Numbered from the stretch's first letter, positions 23,254 to 33,247 are shown. The stretch is 64,000 nt of DNA from Myxococcales bacterium (GCA_016793465.1 JAEUJW010000066.1:62001-126000); one strand, 5' to 3'. Made by a program: numbers and translations. The notes: generated by a model not told the origin, from the letters alone.

Positions 23254-24131
23254 AGCGAATCTTCCTCTGCCTCACCGCGGTCGCGCTGCTCGGCGCCTGC
23301 AAGAAGGACCCCGGCACCACGCCGCCCGACGGCGACGGCAAGCCCGGCGACACCGGAGCGCCCGGCGACACCGGCGCCAAGCCGGCCGACACCGGCGTCC
23401 CGCAGGAGCCCGACCCCCCGGCGATCGCCGAGGCCCGCACGCAGTACCTGCTCGGCCAGTACGAGAAGGTGAAGGAGAGCCTCGGCCCGCTGACCTCCGA
23501 CCTGAAGACCCGGCAGCAGCTGCGGGCCTCGGGCCTGAGCGCCGGCTGGTACGCGCTCGCGGTCGTCGACCCGGTCGCCGAGGACGCCAAGGAGCCGGCC
23601 GAGCACGCGGTGGCGATGGCCCAGCAGACCAGCGACAAGGAGGTGCAGATCGTCGCCAAGCTGGCGTGGGGCGCCTACCAGCTCGGCACCGACGACTCCG
23701 CCGGCGCCGCGGCCAGCTTCGAGGAGGCCTACAAGCTGCAGACCGACGGCCCGAACGCCGCGCTCGCGCTCGTGCTGTACGGCCAGGCCAAGATCGACGG
23801 CGCCTTCGGCGGCGAGGAGAAGGAGACGATCACCAAGCCCGAGGAGATCGACCTCGCGCTCTCGACTTTTAACAAGGCCCAGCGCCAGGCCGCGGGTCAG
23901 CCCGGCAACGAGATGATCGTCGCCCTCGCCTACGAGGGGGTGGCCTCCGCCGCCAACTACAAGAAGAACTTCCCCGAGGCGTGCAAGGCGCTCGCCGAGG
24001 CCCAGAAGATCTACGCCGAGAAGGGCGCCGGCCAGCCGCTCCTCGACCGCGCCAACGCCCTCACCGACGCCGCCAACTGCTCCAAGGCCGCCGCCGACCC
24101 CAAGGCCGCCGCCAAGAAGCCTGCCAAGTAG
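23250..24131 (+). CDS. TPR-like lipoprotein with repetitive Gly-Asp-Thr linker
   Basis: This encodes 293 residues. Lipobox LLGAC (MKRIFLCLTAVALLGACKK) leads to a linker with GDTGAPGDTGAKPADTG, an imperfect tandem repeat. The rest is alpha-helical with TPR-like pairs (ARTQYLLGQYEKVKESLGPL, AKLAWGAYQLGTDDSAGAAASFEEAYKL, NYKKNFPEACKALAEAQKIY) and a Lys/Ala tail. It should be anchored in an envelope membrane and act in protein contacts. The ATG overlaps the preceding stop (ATGA). Third gene of the protease operon. Confidence 0.75.
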   Translation: MKRIFLCLTAVALLGACKKDPGTTPPDGDGKPGDTGAPGDTGAKPADTGVPQEPDPPAIAEARTQYLLGQYEKVKESLGPLTSDLKTRQQLRASGLSAGWYALAVVDPVAEDAKEPAEHAVAMAQQTSDKEVQIVAKLAWGAYQLGTDDSAGAAASFEEAYKLQTDGPNAALALVLYGQAKIDGAFGGEEKETITKPEEIDLALSTFNKAQRQAAGQPGNEMIVALAYEGVASAANYKKNFPEACKALAEAQKIYAEKGAGQPLLDRANALTDAANCSKAAADPKAAAKKPAK

Positions 24132-24229
24132 CGGCTCGGCGAGTCGCGTCCGCGTCCGTTCGGCCCACGGCCGTCCGGGCGCGTTCGTGCTTGTGCGCGC
24201 GCGAAGCCTGCGCGACAACTTGGGCCCGC

Positions 24230-25855
24230 ATGGAGTCGCAGGACCCTCACCTCAATCACTGGGCCGACCTCGCCGCCGCCAAGACGCTCGCCGCGCACCC
24301 CGGCGGCAGCAAGATCACCGTCGCCGCCGGCATCACCCCCTCGGGCGTCGTGCACGTCGGCAACTTCCGCGAGGTCATGACCGTCGACCTCGTCGCCCGC
24401 GCCCTGCGCGACCGCGGCGTCGACGTCCGCTTCATCTACTCGTGGGACGACTTCGACGTGTTCCGCAAGGTGCCCGTCGGCATGCCCCAGCCCGACATGC
24501 TGAAGGAGAACCTCGGCCGCAGCATCGCCGACGTGCCCGACCCCTACGGCGAGACCGACAGCTACGCCTCGCACAACATCGCCGAGTTCGAGTCGAGCCT
24601 GGTCCCGCTCGGCATCTACCCCGAGTTCATCCGCCAGTCGAAGCGCTACCGCGCCGGCGTCTACGCCGAGGGCATCCGCAAGGCCATCGCCGGCACCGCG
24701 AAGATCCGCGAGATCTTGAACCGCGCCCGCGGCGAAGCCACCGCCACCTCGCTCGTCAAGGACGACTGGCTCCCGCTCTACGGCTTCTGCGACAGCTGCG
24801 GCCGCGACAAGCTCGAGTTCACGATCAAAGACGAGTGGACCGTCGGCGTGTCGTGCCACAGCTGCAAGCACGTCGCCGACGTCGACCTGCGCAAGGGCGG
24901 CAATCTGAAATTGCCGTGGCGCGTCGACTGGCCGATGCGCTGGGCCCACGAGGGCGTGTGCTTCGAGCCCGGCGGCAAGGACCACAGCACCGCCGGCGGC
25001 AGCTACGACACCGCCAAGGACATCGTGCGCGAGGTCTACGACTGGCGCCCGCCGGAGTACGTCGGCTACGACTTCGTGCGGATCAAGGGCCGCGCCGGCA
25101 AGATCTCGAGCTCGAAGGGCGACGTGGTCACCGTCCACGACTGTTTAAAAATTTACGAGCCCGAGGTGCTGCGCTGGATCTTCGTGTCCTACAAGCCCAA
25201 CACCGAGTTCCAGATCAGCTTCGACCTCGACGTGATCAAGATCTACGAGGACTACGACCGCCTGCGCCGCGTCGCCTACGGCCTCGACGACGTCAAGGAC
25301 GAGCACAAGCGCCACGTTGCCCAGCGGGCCATGCAGCTGGCCAGCGTCGACCACCGCAAGATCCAGCCCGGCGACAGGCCGCCGTTCGTGCCCGGCTTTC
25401 GCCACCTCAGCACGATCTTGCAGATCCACGAGGGCGACCTCGAGGGCACCGTGCAGCACTACGTCACCAGCGGCGAGATCACCAGCGACGAGGAGCGCCT
25501 CCGCTGCCGCCAGCGCGCCCGCTGCGTGCGCGCCTGGCTGAAGGACTTCGCCCCCGACGAGTTCCGCTACGCCATCCGCGGCGTGCCCAAGGTCCGCCTG
25601 CTCAGCGCCGACGAGGCCACCTGCCTCGGCCGCCTCGTCGCCGTCCTGCGCGAGCGCCCCGACGTCGACGAGGACGGCCTCGTGCCGACCATGAAGTCGC
25701 TGTGCGAGGGCACCGCCCTCGACAACAAGACCTTCCTCCCGGTCGTGTACGACCTCCTCATCGACCGCGACAAGGGCCCCAAGCTGACCACCCTGGTCAC
25801 CACCATGGGCACCCAGCGGGCCCTCGCCCTGCTGTCCCCGAGCCTCGGCGGTTAA
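24230..25855 (+). CDS. lysS: Lysyl-tRNA synthetase, class I
   Basis: This encodes 541 residues. The class I Rossmann signature is VAAGITPSGVVHVGNFREVM (HIGH equivalent HVGN, 42-45), a zinc-finger-like CDSCGRDKLEF...CHSCK follows, and the KMSKS equivalent is KISSSKGDVV. The rest matches class I LysRS with a C-terminal helical anticodon domain. Most bacteria charge lysine with a class II enzyme, so this archaeal/spirochaete-like type is notable. Start at 24230 is the ATG giving the usual short N-terminus. Its TAA shares bases with the convergent stop of the next gene (TTAA). Confidence 0.92.
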   Translation: MESQDPHLNHWADLAAAKTLAAHPGGSKITVAAGITPSGVVHVGNFREVMTVDLVARALRDRGVDVRFIYSWDDFDVFRKVPVGMPQPDMLKENLGRSIADVPDPYGETDSYASHNIAEFESSLVPLGIYPEFIRQSKRYRAGVYAEGIRKAIAGTAKIREILNRARGEATATSLVKDDWLPLYGFCDSCGRDKLEFTIKDEWTVGVSCHSCKHVADVDLRKGGNLKLPWRVDWPMRWAHEGVCFEPGGKDHSTAGGSYDTAKDIVREVYDWRPPEYVGYDFVRIKGRAGKISSSKGDVVTVHDCLKIYEPEVLRWIFVSYKPNTEFQISFDLDVIKIYEDYDRLRRVAYGLDDVKDEHKRHVAQRAMQLASVDHRKIQPGDRPPFVPGFRHLSTILQIHEGDLEGTVQHYVTSGEITSDEERLRCRQRARCVRAWLKDFAPDEFRYAIRGVPKVRLLSADEATCLGRLVAVLRERPDVDEDGLVPTMKSLCEGTALDNKTFLPVVYDLLIDRDKGPKLTTLVTTMGTQRALALLSPSLGG

Positions 25856-26979
25856 CCCGCGGCCTGCCCGGCCACGTCCGCGACGATCGCCGCCAGCCAG
25901 TCGGTGAGCGCCGCGGCGTCGCTCGCGGACAGCCCGCGCACCCACGCCACGTGGTCCTGCTCGCCGCTCGTCACCGCGATCGGGCACACGTGCGCCCCGC
26001 GCGGCCGCGGCGGCGGAGCCACAACGCCGCGCTCCTTCAAAAATGCCGTCAGTCGGTTCTCGCGCTCGGCGACGCACAGGTCGAGCGTGGCGATCGCCTC
26101 CTGCATGACCGTTCGGACATGTGCGCTCGGACCCGCCTCCGGGACCCGGCGCAGCCGCACCTCCGCGTACCACGCCCGCAGCGCGTGCAGCTCGCCGAGG
26201 TAGCGCGCGTTGCGGGCCGCGCGGGGCCCGGCCGCGTCGAGCATCGAGCCGGCGATCGGCTGCTCGACCGCCCGCGCCGCCTGGACCACCAACCTGTCCG
26301 CCGGGACATCCTTACGCAACACCTGGCCCGCCCCCGTGACCGCGCCGAAGCCGACCTGACGCGGCCCGACCATCCCGCCGCTGCCGCCCAGGAAGATCCG
26401 TCGCTCGCGCAGCAGCACCCCGCGTGGCACGTCGCCGATCAGCGACGGCGTCGCCTTGTCCCCGCGTTGCCCCCACGGCGTAAAATTAAAGTGGATGTAG
26501 CCGCTGCCGATCTCCGAGTGGTCCTGGCGCGACGTCCCGCCGGCGACCAGCGCATCACAAAAATTCACCAGCGAGCCGATGGTCACGAAGCTCAGCAAGA
26601 TCGTGTGCTTGAGGCCGACCGCGTGCGCGGTGCTGGCCTCCTCCTCGAGCAGCGTCCCCTCGCGCAGGTGCCCCGAAGCTCCGGCCGAGGCCCCGCGCAG
26701 CAGCACGGCGCCGCTGGCGTAACCACCGTCGAGGCGCGCGCCCTCGCCGAGCACGCAGTCGATCGCCGTCGCCGGTCCCTCGCGCCCGAGCTCCGCGCCC
26801 GGCCCGAGGAAGCTCCGCGCCCCGCACACGCGCGCGCCCGGGTGCAGCACCACGCCCGCGTGGATCCGCTCCGCCCGCACCGCCGCGTCGACGTACGTCT
26901 GGCGCGGATCGACGATCACCACCCCGCGCCCCGCCAGCTCCGCGAGACGCTGTTCGATGAGCTGCGCCGGCTCCTGCAT
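25852..26979 (-). CDS. Left-handed beta-helix (hexapeptide-repeat) protein
   Basis: This encodes 375 residues. From about residue 20 it has hexapeptide turns (VVLHPGARVCGARSFLGPGAELG, AIDCVLGEGARLDGGYASGAVLLRGASAGASGHLREGTLLEEEAS). A distinctive block follows, HTILLSFVTIGSLVNFCDALVAGGTSRQDHSEIGSGYIHFNFTP, as in GlmU-like and UDP-sugar pyrophosphorylase-linked beta-helix proteins. There is no N-terminal nucleotidyltransferase domain. C-terminal 110 residues are helical. It may be an acyl/acetyltransferase or a binding scaffold acting on a sugar nucleotide; no catalytic His can be assigned with confidence. Convergent with lysS, sharing TTAA for both stops. Confidence 0.72.
   Translation of the reverse strand: MQEPAQLIEQRLAELAGRGVVIVDPRQTYVDAAVRAERIHAGVVLHPGARVCGARSFLGPGAELGREGPATAIDCVLGEGARLDGGYASGAVLLRGASAGASGHLREGTLLEEEASTAHAVGLKHTILLSFVTIGSLVNFCDALVAGGTSRQDHSEIGSGYIHFNFTPWGQRGDKATPSLIGDVPRGVLLRERRIFLGGSGGMVGPRQVGFGAVTGAGQVLRKDVPADRLVVQAARAVEQPIAGSMLDAAGPRAARNARYLGELHALRAWYAEVRLRRVPEAGPSAHVRTVMQEAIATLDLCVAERENRLTAFLKERGVVAPPPRPRGAHVCPIAVTSGEQDHVAWVRGLSASDAAALTDWLAAIVADVAGQAAG
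26295..26308. repeat. TGTCC-GCCG-GGACA palindrome inside the beta-helix gene
   Basis: Perfect five-base arms with a four-base spacer, coding DVPADR on the minus strand and using a rare AGG codon for Arg. Confidence 0.6.
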
Positions 26980-27037
26980 CGCGGCGGTTTTAACACGGGG
27001 CTCCACCCGACCCGGCGAGTGCGATACCCTCCGGCCG

Positions 27038-27667
27038 ATGGACGAGCGGGCCAAACTCACGGAACAGGAGCTGCGCGACGCCGCCGCCGAGGCCGGCATC
27101 TCGCCCGAGGAGCTGCGCCAGGCCCTCGTGCAGCGCTCGGGCGGCACGCCGGGCGGCGCCCTCGCCCGCAGCTCCGGCGCCGCCGTGCAGGGCTACACGG
27201 CCCAGACCCACCTGTCCCTCCCGCCAGATCAGGCCAGCGAACGCGTCCGCGCGGCCATCGGCGCGCAGGTCGGCCACCGCGGTCACCGCCAGGGCAACGG
27301 CGACATCGACATCCTCGACGACAAGACCGGCATGGTCTACCGCATCCACACCGAGGGCGACGGCCAGGGCGGCGCCCTCGTCCACGTCAGCACCGAGCGC
27401 ACCGGCGGCACCCTGGCCCTCGCGGGCACCATGTTCGGCGCGGCCACCCTCGGCATCATCGGCGTCGGCTGGCTGTTCTCCCTCTCGCTGTTCTTCTGGC
27501 TCGGCATCGGCCTGCTCGCCGCCGGCGGGGCGGGCCTGTTCATGGCCAGCAAGCGCGTCGGCGACAACCACCGTCAGGCCCAGCTCGTCGTCTCGCAGGC
27601 CCTGGTCGACGCCGAGGAGGCGCTCCCGGCCGCCGACGCCCCGCCGCGGGCGCTCCGTCCGGGTTGA
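27038..27667 (+). CDS. Two-helix membrane protein, hypothetical
   Basis: This encodes 209 residues. An N-terminal helical segment (MDERAKLTEQELRDAAAEAGISPEELRQALVQR) resembles the short SHOCT-like or 'EaeA' helical motif before membrane domains. A soluble sheet (YTAQTHLSLPPDQASERVRAAIGAQVG) and two adjacent membrane helices at about 126-175 (LALAGTMFGAATLGIIGVGWLF, LSLFFWLGIGLLAAGGAGLFM) follow. Similar architectures occur in Myxococcota proteins of unknown role. It lies 34 bases before greB and may be cotranscribed. No catalytic motif seen. Confidence 0.65.
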   Translation: MDERAKLTEQELRDAAAEAGISPEELRQALVQRSGGTPGGALARSSGAAVQGYTAQTHLSLPPDQASERVRAAIGAQVGHRGHRQGNGDIDILDDKTGMVYRIHTEGDGQGGALVHVSTERTGGTLALAGTMFGAATLGIIGVGWLFSLSLFFWLGIGLLAAGGAGLFMASKRVGDNHRQAQLVVSQALVDAEEALPAADAPPRALRPG

Positions 27668-27701
27668 CCGCGGCCGGCGTTCCGCGCCATCGTCCCCCCG
27701 C

Positions 27702-28225
<524 letters not shown>

Positions 28226-28229
<4 letters not shown>

Positions 28230-29056
28230 CACAGGCGAACAACCTCCACGGCAAGACCCTCTTCATCACCGGCGCCAGCCGCGGCATCGGCCTCGCCATC
28301 GGTCTGCGGGCCGCCCGCGACGGCGCCAACATCGTCATCGCCGCCAAGACCGCCGAGCCCCACCCCAAGCTGCCCGGAACGATCTACACCGCCGCTCAGG
28401 AGATCGAAGCCGCCGGCGGCAAGGCCCTCCCGCTGGTCGTCGACGTGCGCGAAGAGTCGCAGGTCCAGGCCGCCGTCGCCCGCGCCGCCGAGACGTTCGG
28501 CGGCATCGACATCCTCATCAACAACGCCTCGGCGATCTCCCTGACCGGCACGCTCGAGACGCCGATGAAGCGCTTCGACCTGATGCACCAGATCAACACG
28601 CGCGGCACCTACCTCTGCTCGCAGGCCTGCCTGCCGCTGCTGAAGAAGGCCAGGAACCCGCACATCCTCAACCTCGCGCCGCCGCTCAACATGGACCAGA
28701 AGTGGTTCAAGAACCACGTCGCCTACACCATGGCGAAGTACGGCATGAGCATGTGCGTGCTCGGCATGTCCGGCGAGTTCGCCGACGACGGCGTCGGCGT
28801 CAACGCCCTGTGGCCGCGCACCGCCATCGCCACCGCCGCGATCGCCATGATCGGCGGCCCCGGCATGCTCGCCGGCTGCCGCACCCCGGAGATCATGGGC
28901 GACGCCGCCTACGCGATCCTCACCAGCGACAGCCGCAGCTGCACCGGCAACTTCTTCATCGACGAGGACCTGCTGCGCACCCGCGGCGTCACCGACTTCG
29001 AGGGCTACGCCGCCCACCCCGGCTCCACCCTCATCACCGACTTCTTCCTCGACTAG
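28226..29056 (+). CDS. Short-chain dehydrogenase/reductase (HSDL2-like)
   Basis: This encodes 276 residues. The NAD(P)-binding TGASRGIGLAIGLRAARDGANIVIAAKTAEPHPKLPGTI is followed by LINNASAIS and the catalytic YTMAKYGM (Tyr-x3-Lys). The insert 'TAEPHPKLPGTIYTAA.EIEAAGG' is typical of the HSDL2/SDR family that acts on lipid or hydroxysteroid-like substrates in eukaryotes and is frequent in bacteria. Coupled to greB by ATGA. The usual catalytic Ser region reads LNLAPPLNM, so Ser is not evident at that place, as is common in the HSDL2 branch. Confidence 0.85.
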
Positions 29057-29068
29057 GAAGCGCTCGCC

Positions 29069-30658
29069 CTACGGCTCGCCCGGCCACGGCTGCGGCACAT
29101 CGCTCGGCGAGCCGTCGGCGATCTTCGGCCACCCGTCGTCCCCCCAGGTGATGCGGTCGACCAGGTCGCGCCGGCCCTTGCTCTCGTCCTGCTTGCCCTC
29201 GCCGTTGTTCGCCCACGCGTGGTAGACGAAGTAGTCGACGTCCGCCACGGTCACCACCGACCCGTGCCCGGGCCCGACCCAGCGGTTGTTGTTGCCGAGC
29301 ACCGGCGCCCCTAGCTTCTCGTACGGCCCCATCAGCTTGTCCGACCGCGCCACCCCCGTGCGGTAGCGGTGGTCGTACACGTTGCCGCTATAAAACATAT
29401 AAAAATACCCGTCGCGCGCGACCACCCACGGCGCTTCGACCACCCCGCCCTCCCACGAGTTGATGTTGTTGGTCAGCACCTCGGTCGCCTCGCCCACGAA
29501 GCTCAAACCATCGGCACCGAGCTCGCGGATGAAGATCGGCGTCGCCATGCCCTGCGAGTTGCCGTCGATCTTGTAGAGCAGGTACGGCTTGCCCTCGTGC
29601 TCGACGAAGTTCGAGTCGATCACCCCCAGCGGGTGCTCGACCAGCGGCCCCGGCGACTCCGTGTACGGCCCCAGCGGGCCGTCCGCTGTCGCCGCGCCGA
29701 TGCACAGCACGTCGCCGCCGTTGACCGTCGTGTAGTACGCGATGACCTTGTCGCCCAGCCGATGCAGCTCCGGCGCCCAGTTGCGCGACCCGTTGGCCGC
29801 CCACGCCGGCTTGCCCTTCGGCAGCACCTGCACGCCCGTGTCGCTCCACAACACCAGGTCCCGCGACTTGCGGATGGGGAACACCCCGCCGGTGCACACC
29901 TTGTAATAGATCGGCGCGCCGTCCTCCTCGACCGCCAGCACGCCCGGGTCCGGGCAGTCGAACGCCTCGACAGGGTTGGTGAACGGCGGCTTCGGCGGCG
30001 CCAGCCCGCTCGCGGCCTCCGCGGCGATCAGCCGCTCGCGCGGCACGACCTCCTCCGCGATCGCGTCGCTCGACCACTTGAGCGTCGCCGACGCCTCGAG
30101 GTCGATCTCGAAGTAGTCGATGCGCAGCTTCGCCGGCGCGTCGGCCTTCAGCTCGACCTTCGCCTCGTTGCGCGTCACGAAGTGCCCGTTCCAGTCGTCG
30201 ATCACCAGCACGTCGTCGACCCACACCCGCACGCCGTCGTCCGTCTCGGTGATCAGCGTGTACGTCCCGCTCGCCGGCGCCACGATCTGCCCCGTCCAGC
30301 GGATCGAGAAGCGGTCGACCCCGAACCCGTCCGCAGGCCGCTGGTCCGCCCAGTTGAAGTCCACCGTCGCGTCCACGCGCTCGAGCTTCAGGTCGAGGTA
30401 CGTGGCCCAGTACTCCCCGCGCAGCCCGTACATCGGCTCCGGCTCGTCCGCCGTGGTGGTCGAGCTCGTCGGCGGCTCGCCCGTCGACTCACCCGTCGTC
30501 GTGTCGTCGCCCGTCGACGTCATCACCAGCGGCGTGCCCGTGGTCTCGCCCGGCTCGCCGCTGCTGCTCGACTCGCCGGTCGTCAGCGTCGGGTCGCTGT
30601 CACCGCAGCCGATCGCCAGTAAAAGCAGGGACAGGACGGTCCGCGGGGCGCATGACAT
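29069..30658 (-). CDS. PA14-GH43 lipoprotein (glycoside hydrolase)
   Basis: This encodes 529 residues. Lipobox LAIGC (MSCAPRTVLSLLLLAIGCGD) is followed by a Ser/Thr/Gly-rich linker (about 20-75) typical of lipoproteins in this window. Residues about 80-215 form a PA14-like carbohydrate-binding domain (GLRGEYWATYLDLK, FSIRWTGQIVAPASGTYTLITETDDGVRVWVDD). Residues about 230-520 form a five-bladed GH43-type propeller with FDCPDPGVLAVEED (base Asp), VIDSNFVEHEGKPYLLY and WEGGVVEAPWVVARDGYFYMFYSG (acid Glu). It should hydrolyse arabinoxylan-like or related glycans at the cell surface. Starts at ATG 30658; GTG at 30661 is adjacent. Confidence 0.87.
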   Translation of the reverse strand: MSCAPRTVLSLLLLAIGCGDSDPTLTTGESSSSGEPGETTGTPLVMTSTGDDTTTGESTGEPPTSSTTTADEPEPMYGLRGEYWATYLDLKLERVDATVDFNWADQRPADGFGVDRFSIRWTGQIVAPASGTYTLITETDDGVRVWVDDVLVIDDWNGHFVTRNEAKVELKADAPAKLRIDYFEIDLEASATLKWSSDAIAEEVVPRERLIAAEAASGLAPPKPPFTNPVEAFDCPDPGVLAVEEDGAPIYYKVCTGGVFPIRKSRDLVLWSDTGVQVLPKGKPAWAANGSRNWAPELHRLGDKVIAYYTTVNGGDVLCIGAATADGPLGPYTESPGPLVEHPLGVIDSNFVEHEGKPYLLYKIDGNSQGMATPIFIRELGADGLSFVGEATEVLTNNINSWEGGVVEAPWVVARDGYFYMFYSGNVYDHRYRTGVARSDKLMGPYEKLGAPVLGNNNRWVGPGHGSVVTVADVDYFVYHAWANNGEGKQDESKGRRDLVDRITWGDDGWPKIADGSPSDVPQPWPGEP

Positions 30659-30826
30659 CACGAGAGCGAAAATACACCTCGGCGATCACGCGAGCGATAC
30701 CCCTGCCGAAGAATTTTGTGATCACCAGCACCTCCGACCGCGATGAGAAATTCACCGTCATCGGACCTGAATTGTCGCGACCCTCGAGCCCTCGTCGCCG
30801 ACCCCGGGAGCTCCCTGGCCCGAGCT

Positions 30827-33247
30827 TCACTCGGCCGCGCTGAGCCCCTCCGCCGGCCGCGTCGCGCTCCGCGTGCGAATGTCCAGGACGGCCCGCAGAA
30901 TCGCCTCCGGCGTGCATGGCATCGCCAGGTTCACCGCGAGCCCGCGCTCGCCGAACCCGGCGATCGCGTGCCGCAGCGCCGCCACCACCGACAGCGCCAA
31001 CATGAACGGAGGTTCGCCGACCGCCTTGCTGCCGTGGATCACATGGTCCTGCGCCGCGTGGCCGAGCAGCGCCACCCGGAAGTCCTCCGGCGCGTCGCCC
31101 ACCGCGGGAATCTTGTACGTCGACGGCCCATGCGTGAGCAGGTGTCCCTTCCTGTCCCACACCAGCTCCTCGCAGGTCAGCCACCCGAGCCCCTGCACGT
31201 ACGCCCCTTCGATCTGCCCGCGGTCGATCGTCGGCACCAGCGAGTTGCCGACATCGTGCAGGATGTCGACCCGCGTCACGCGGTGCTCACCGGTCAGCCC
31301 GGAGACCTCGACCTCGGTGAGCGCCGCCCCGTACGCGAAGTAATGGAACGGCTTGCCGCGCCCCGCGTCGCGGTCGTACGCGATGCCCGGCGTCGCGTAG
31401 TACCCGGTCGCGCTCAGCGGGATCTTCCGACCCCACGCGGCCTTCGTCAGATCCGCGAAGCTCATGCTGCGCCCGCCCGGCACCAGCACCTGACCGTCCG
31501 CGAATTGGATCGACTCCTCGTCGCCGCCGAGCAGCTCGCGGGCCAGCGGCCGCAGCCGCTCCCGGATCTGCGCGCACGCCTGCTGCACCGCCATCCCGTT
31601 CAGGTCCGACCCGCTCGACGCCGCCGTCGCCGAGGTGTTCGGCACCTTGTCGGTCGCCGTCGGCATGACCCGGATCTGCCGCATCGGCACGCCGAGCTCG
31701 TGGGCGCAGATCGTCAACATCTTGGTGTGCAGCCCCTGGCCCATCTCGGTCCCGCCGTGGTTGAGCTGCACCGACCCGTCCGTGTACACCAGCACCAGCG
31801 CCCCGGCCTGGTTCAGCACCGAGTTCGTGAACGAGATCCCGAACTTGACCGGAACGAACCCGATCCCCCGTTTAATGACGGGCGACCCAATATTGAACTT
31901 GTCGATCGCCGCCTTGCGCGTGGCGTAGTCCGCGTCGGCCAGCAGGGCCGCGTGGATGCGCGGCAGCCGGCAGCCCGGCACCTCCTGAAAGTACGGCGTC
32001 AGGCTGCGCGCGCGCAGCAGCGGCGTCACCAGCATGCCCGCGCTCGTCGTCTCCGGCACCTGTCCTTCGGGCCAGTCCGCCTCGACCTGCTCCGTCGCCT
32101 CGAGCCCGTAGTAGTTCCGCCGCCGCAGCTCGGCGGGGTCGACCTGCAGCTGCTCGGCCGCGCGGGACATCGCGTCCTCGATCACGGCCATGCCCTGCGG
32201 CCCGCCGAACCCGCGGAACGCCGTGTTCGAGGCCACGTTCGTGCGCACCGCCCGGCCCTCGAAGCGCAGCGCAGGAACAAAATACCCGTTGTCGAGGTGG
32301 AACAGCCCGCGGTCGAGGATCGCCGGCGACAGGTCGACCGACCACCCGCCGTCCGCGAACATCGACACCGCGAACCCGCAGATCCGCCCGTCCGCGTCGA
32401 AGCCCGCCCGGTAGCGCGACAGGAACGGGTGACGCTTGCCCGTCATCTGCATGTCGAGGTCGCGGTTCAGCCACACCTTGACCGGCCGCCCGAGGTGATG
32501 CGCCGCCAGGGCCGCGAACGCCGCGAAGTGCGTCGCCTGCGACTCCTTCCCGCCGAACCCGCCGCCCATCCGCGGCACTTTAATTGTGAGCCGGTTGCGG
32601 TCGCACCCGAGGATCTCCGCCGTCGCCACCTGCACCTCGGTCGGGTGCTGCGTCGACGACTGAACCTCGAACGTGCCGTCCTCCCCCGGGATCGCCAGCG
32701 CCGCCTGCGTCTCCAGATAAAAGTGATCCTGCCCGCCCGTCGCGACCTCCGCCTCGATCACCAGCGCCGCCGAGGCCAGCGCCGCCTCGACGTCCCCGCG
32801 CTGCATCACGTGCGGCGGCCACAGGAACGACTGCGCCGCGATCGCGTCCGCGATCGACAAGATCGCCGGCAGCTCCTCGATCTCCACCTTTAATAATTTG
32901 GCGGCCTCGCGGCACGCCGCGTACGACTCGCCGACGATCAGCGCCAGCGGCTGCCCGACCGCGAACACCTCTTCCTCGGCCAGCAGCGGCTCGTCGTGGA
33001 CGATCGGCCCGATCCGGTTGTGCCCCGGGATGTCGCCCGCCAGCAGCACCGCGTGCACCCCGGCGACCGCTTGCGCCGCCGCGCGGTCGATCGACCGCAC
33101 CCGCCCGCGCGCCACGTTCGACCCGACCGGCAGCCCGACCAGCATGCCCGGCGGATGCGGCAGATCGTCGACATAGCGGGCCGCGCCCGACACGTGGCCG
33201 TACGCGCTCTCGTGCGCGCCCGGCTGATGCAGCGGTGAAGCACTCAT
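30827..33247 (-). CDS. xdhB: Xanthine dehydrogenase, molybdenum-binding subunit
   Basis: This encodes 806 residues. The molybdopterin-binding chain is of XDH/aldehyde oxidase type: VPRMGGGFGGKESQATHFA, FRGFGGPQGM, QDHFYLETQAALA and the late GSKAVGEPPFML containing the catalytic Glu of the family. Together with the FAD/2Fe-2S chain upstream it oxidises hypoxanthine or xanthine, or another N-heterocycle. The start at 33247 overlaps the stop of the preceding gene (ATGA). XdhC, the cofactor insertion protein, is not adjacent. Confidence 0.92.
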   Translation of the reverse strand: MSASPLHQPGAHESAYGHVSGAARYVDDLPHPPGMLVGLPVGSNVARGRVRSIDRAAAQAVAGVHAVLLAGDIPGHNRIGPIVHDEPLLAEEEVFAVGQPLALIVGESYAACREAAKLLKVEIEELPAILSIADAIAAQSFLWPPHVMQRGDVEAALASAALVIEAEVATGGQDHFYLETQAALAIPGEDGTFEVQSSTQHPTEVQVATAEILGCDRNRLTIKVPRMGGGFGGKESQATHFAAFAALAAHHLGRPVKVWLNRDLDMQMTGKRHPFLSRYRAGFDADGRICGFAVSMFADGGWSVDLSPAILDRGLFHLDNGYFVPALRFEGRAVRTNVASNTAFRGFGGPQGMAVIEDAMSRAAEQLQVDPAELRRRNYYGLEATEQVEADWPEGQVPETTSAGMLVTPLLRARSLTPYFQEVPGCRLPRIHAALLADADYATRKAAIDKFNIGSPVIKRGIGFVPVKFGISFTNSVLNQAGALVLVYTDGSVQLNHGGTEMGQGLHTKMLTICAHELGVPMRQIRVMPTATDKVPNTSATAASSGSDLNGMAVQQACAQIRERLRPLARELLGGDEESIQFADGQVLVPGGRSMSFADLTKAAWGRKIPLSATGYYATPGIAYDRDAGRGKPFHYFAYGAALTEVEVSGLTGEHRVTRVDILHDVGNSLVPTIDRGQIEGAYVQGLGWLTCEELVWDRKGHLLTHGPSTYKIPAVGDAPEDFRVALLGHAAQDHVIHGSKAVGEPPFMLALSVVAALRHAIAGFGERGLAVNLAMPCTPEAILRAVLDIRTRSATRPAEGLSAAE

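Noticed and set aside
30743..32893. 716-codon frame antisense to xdhB
   Set aside because: Arg/His/Pro-rich shadow without motifs, while xdhB is unambiguous.
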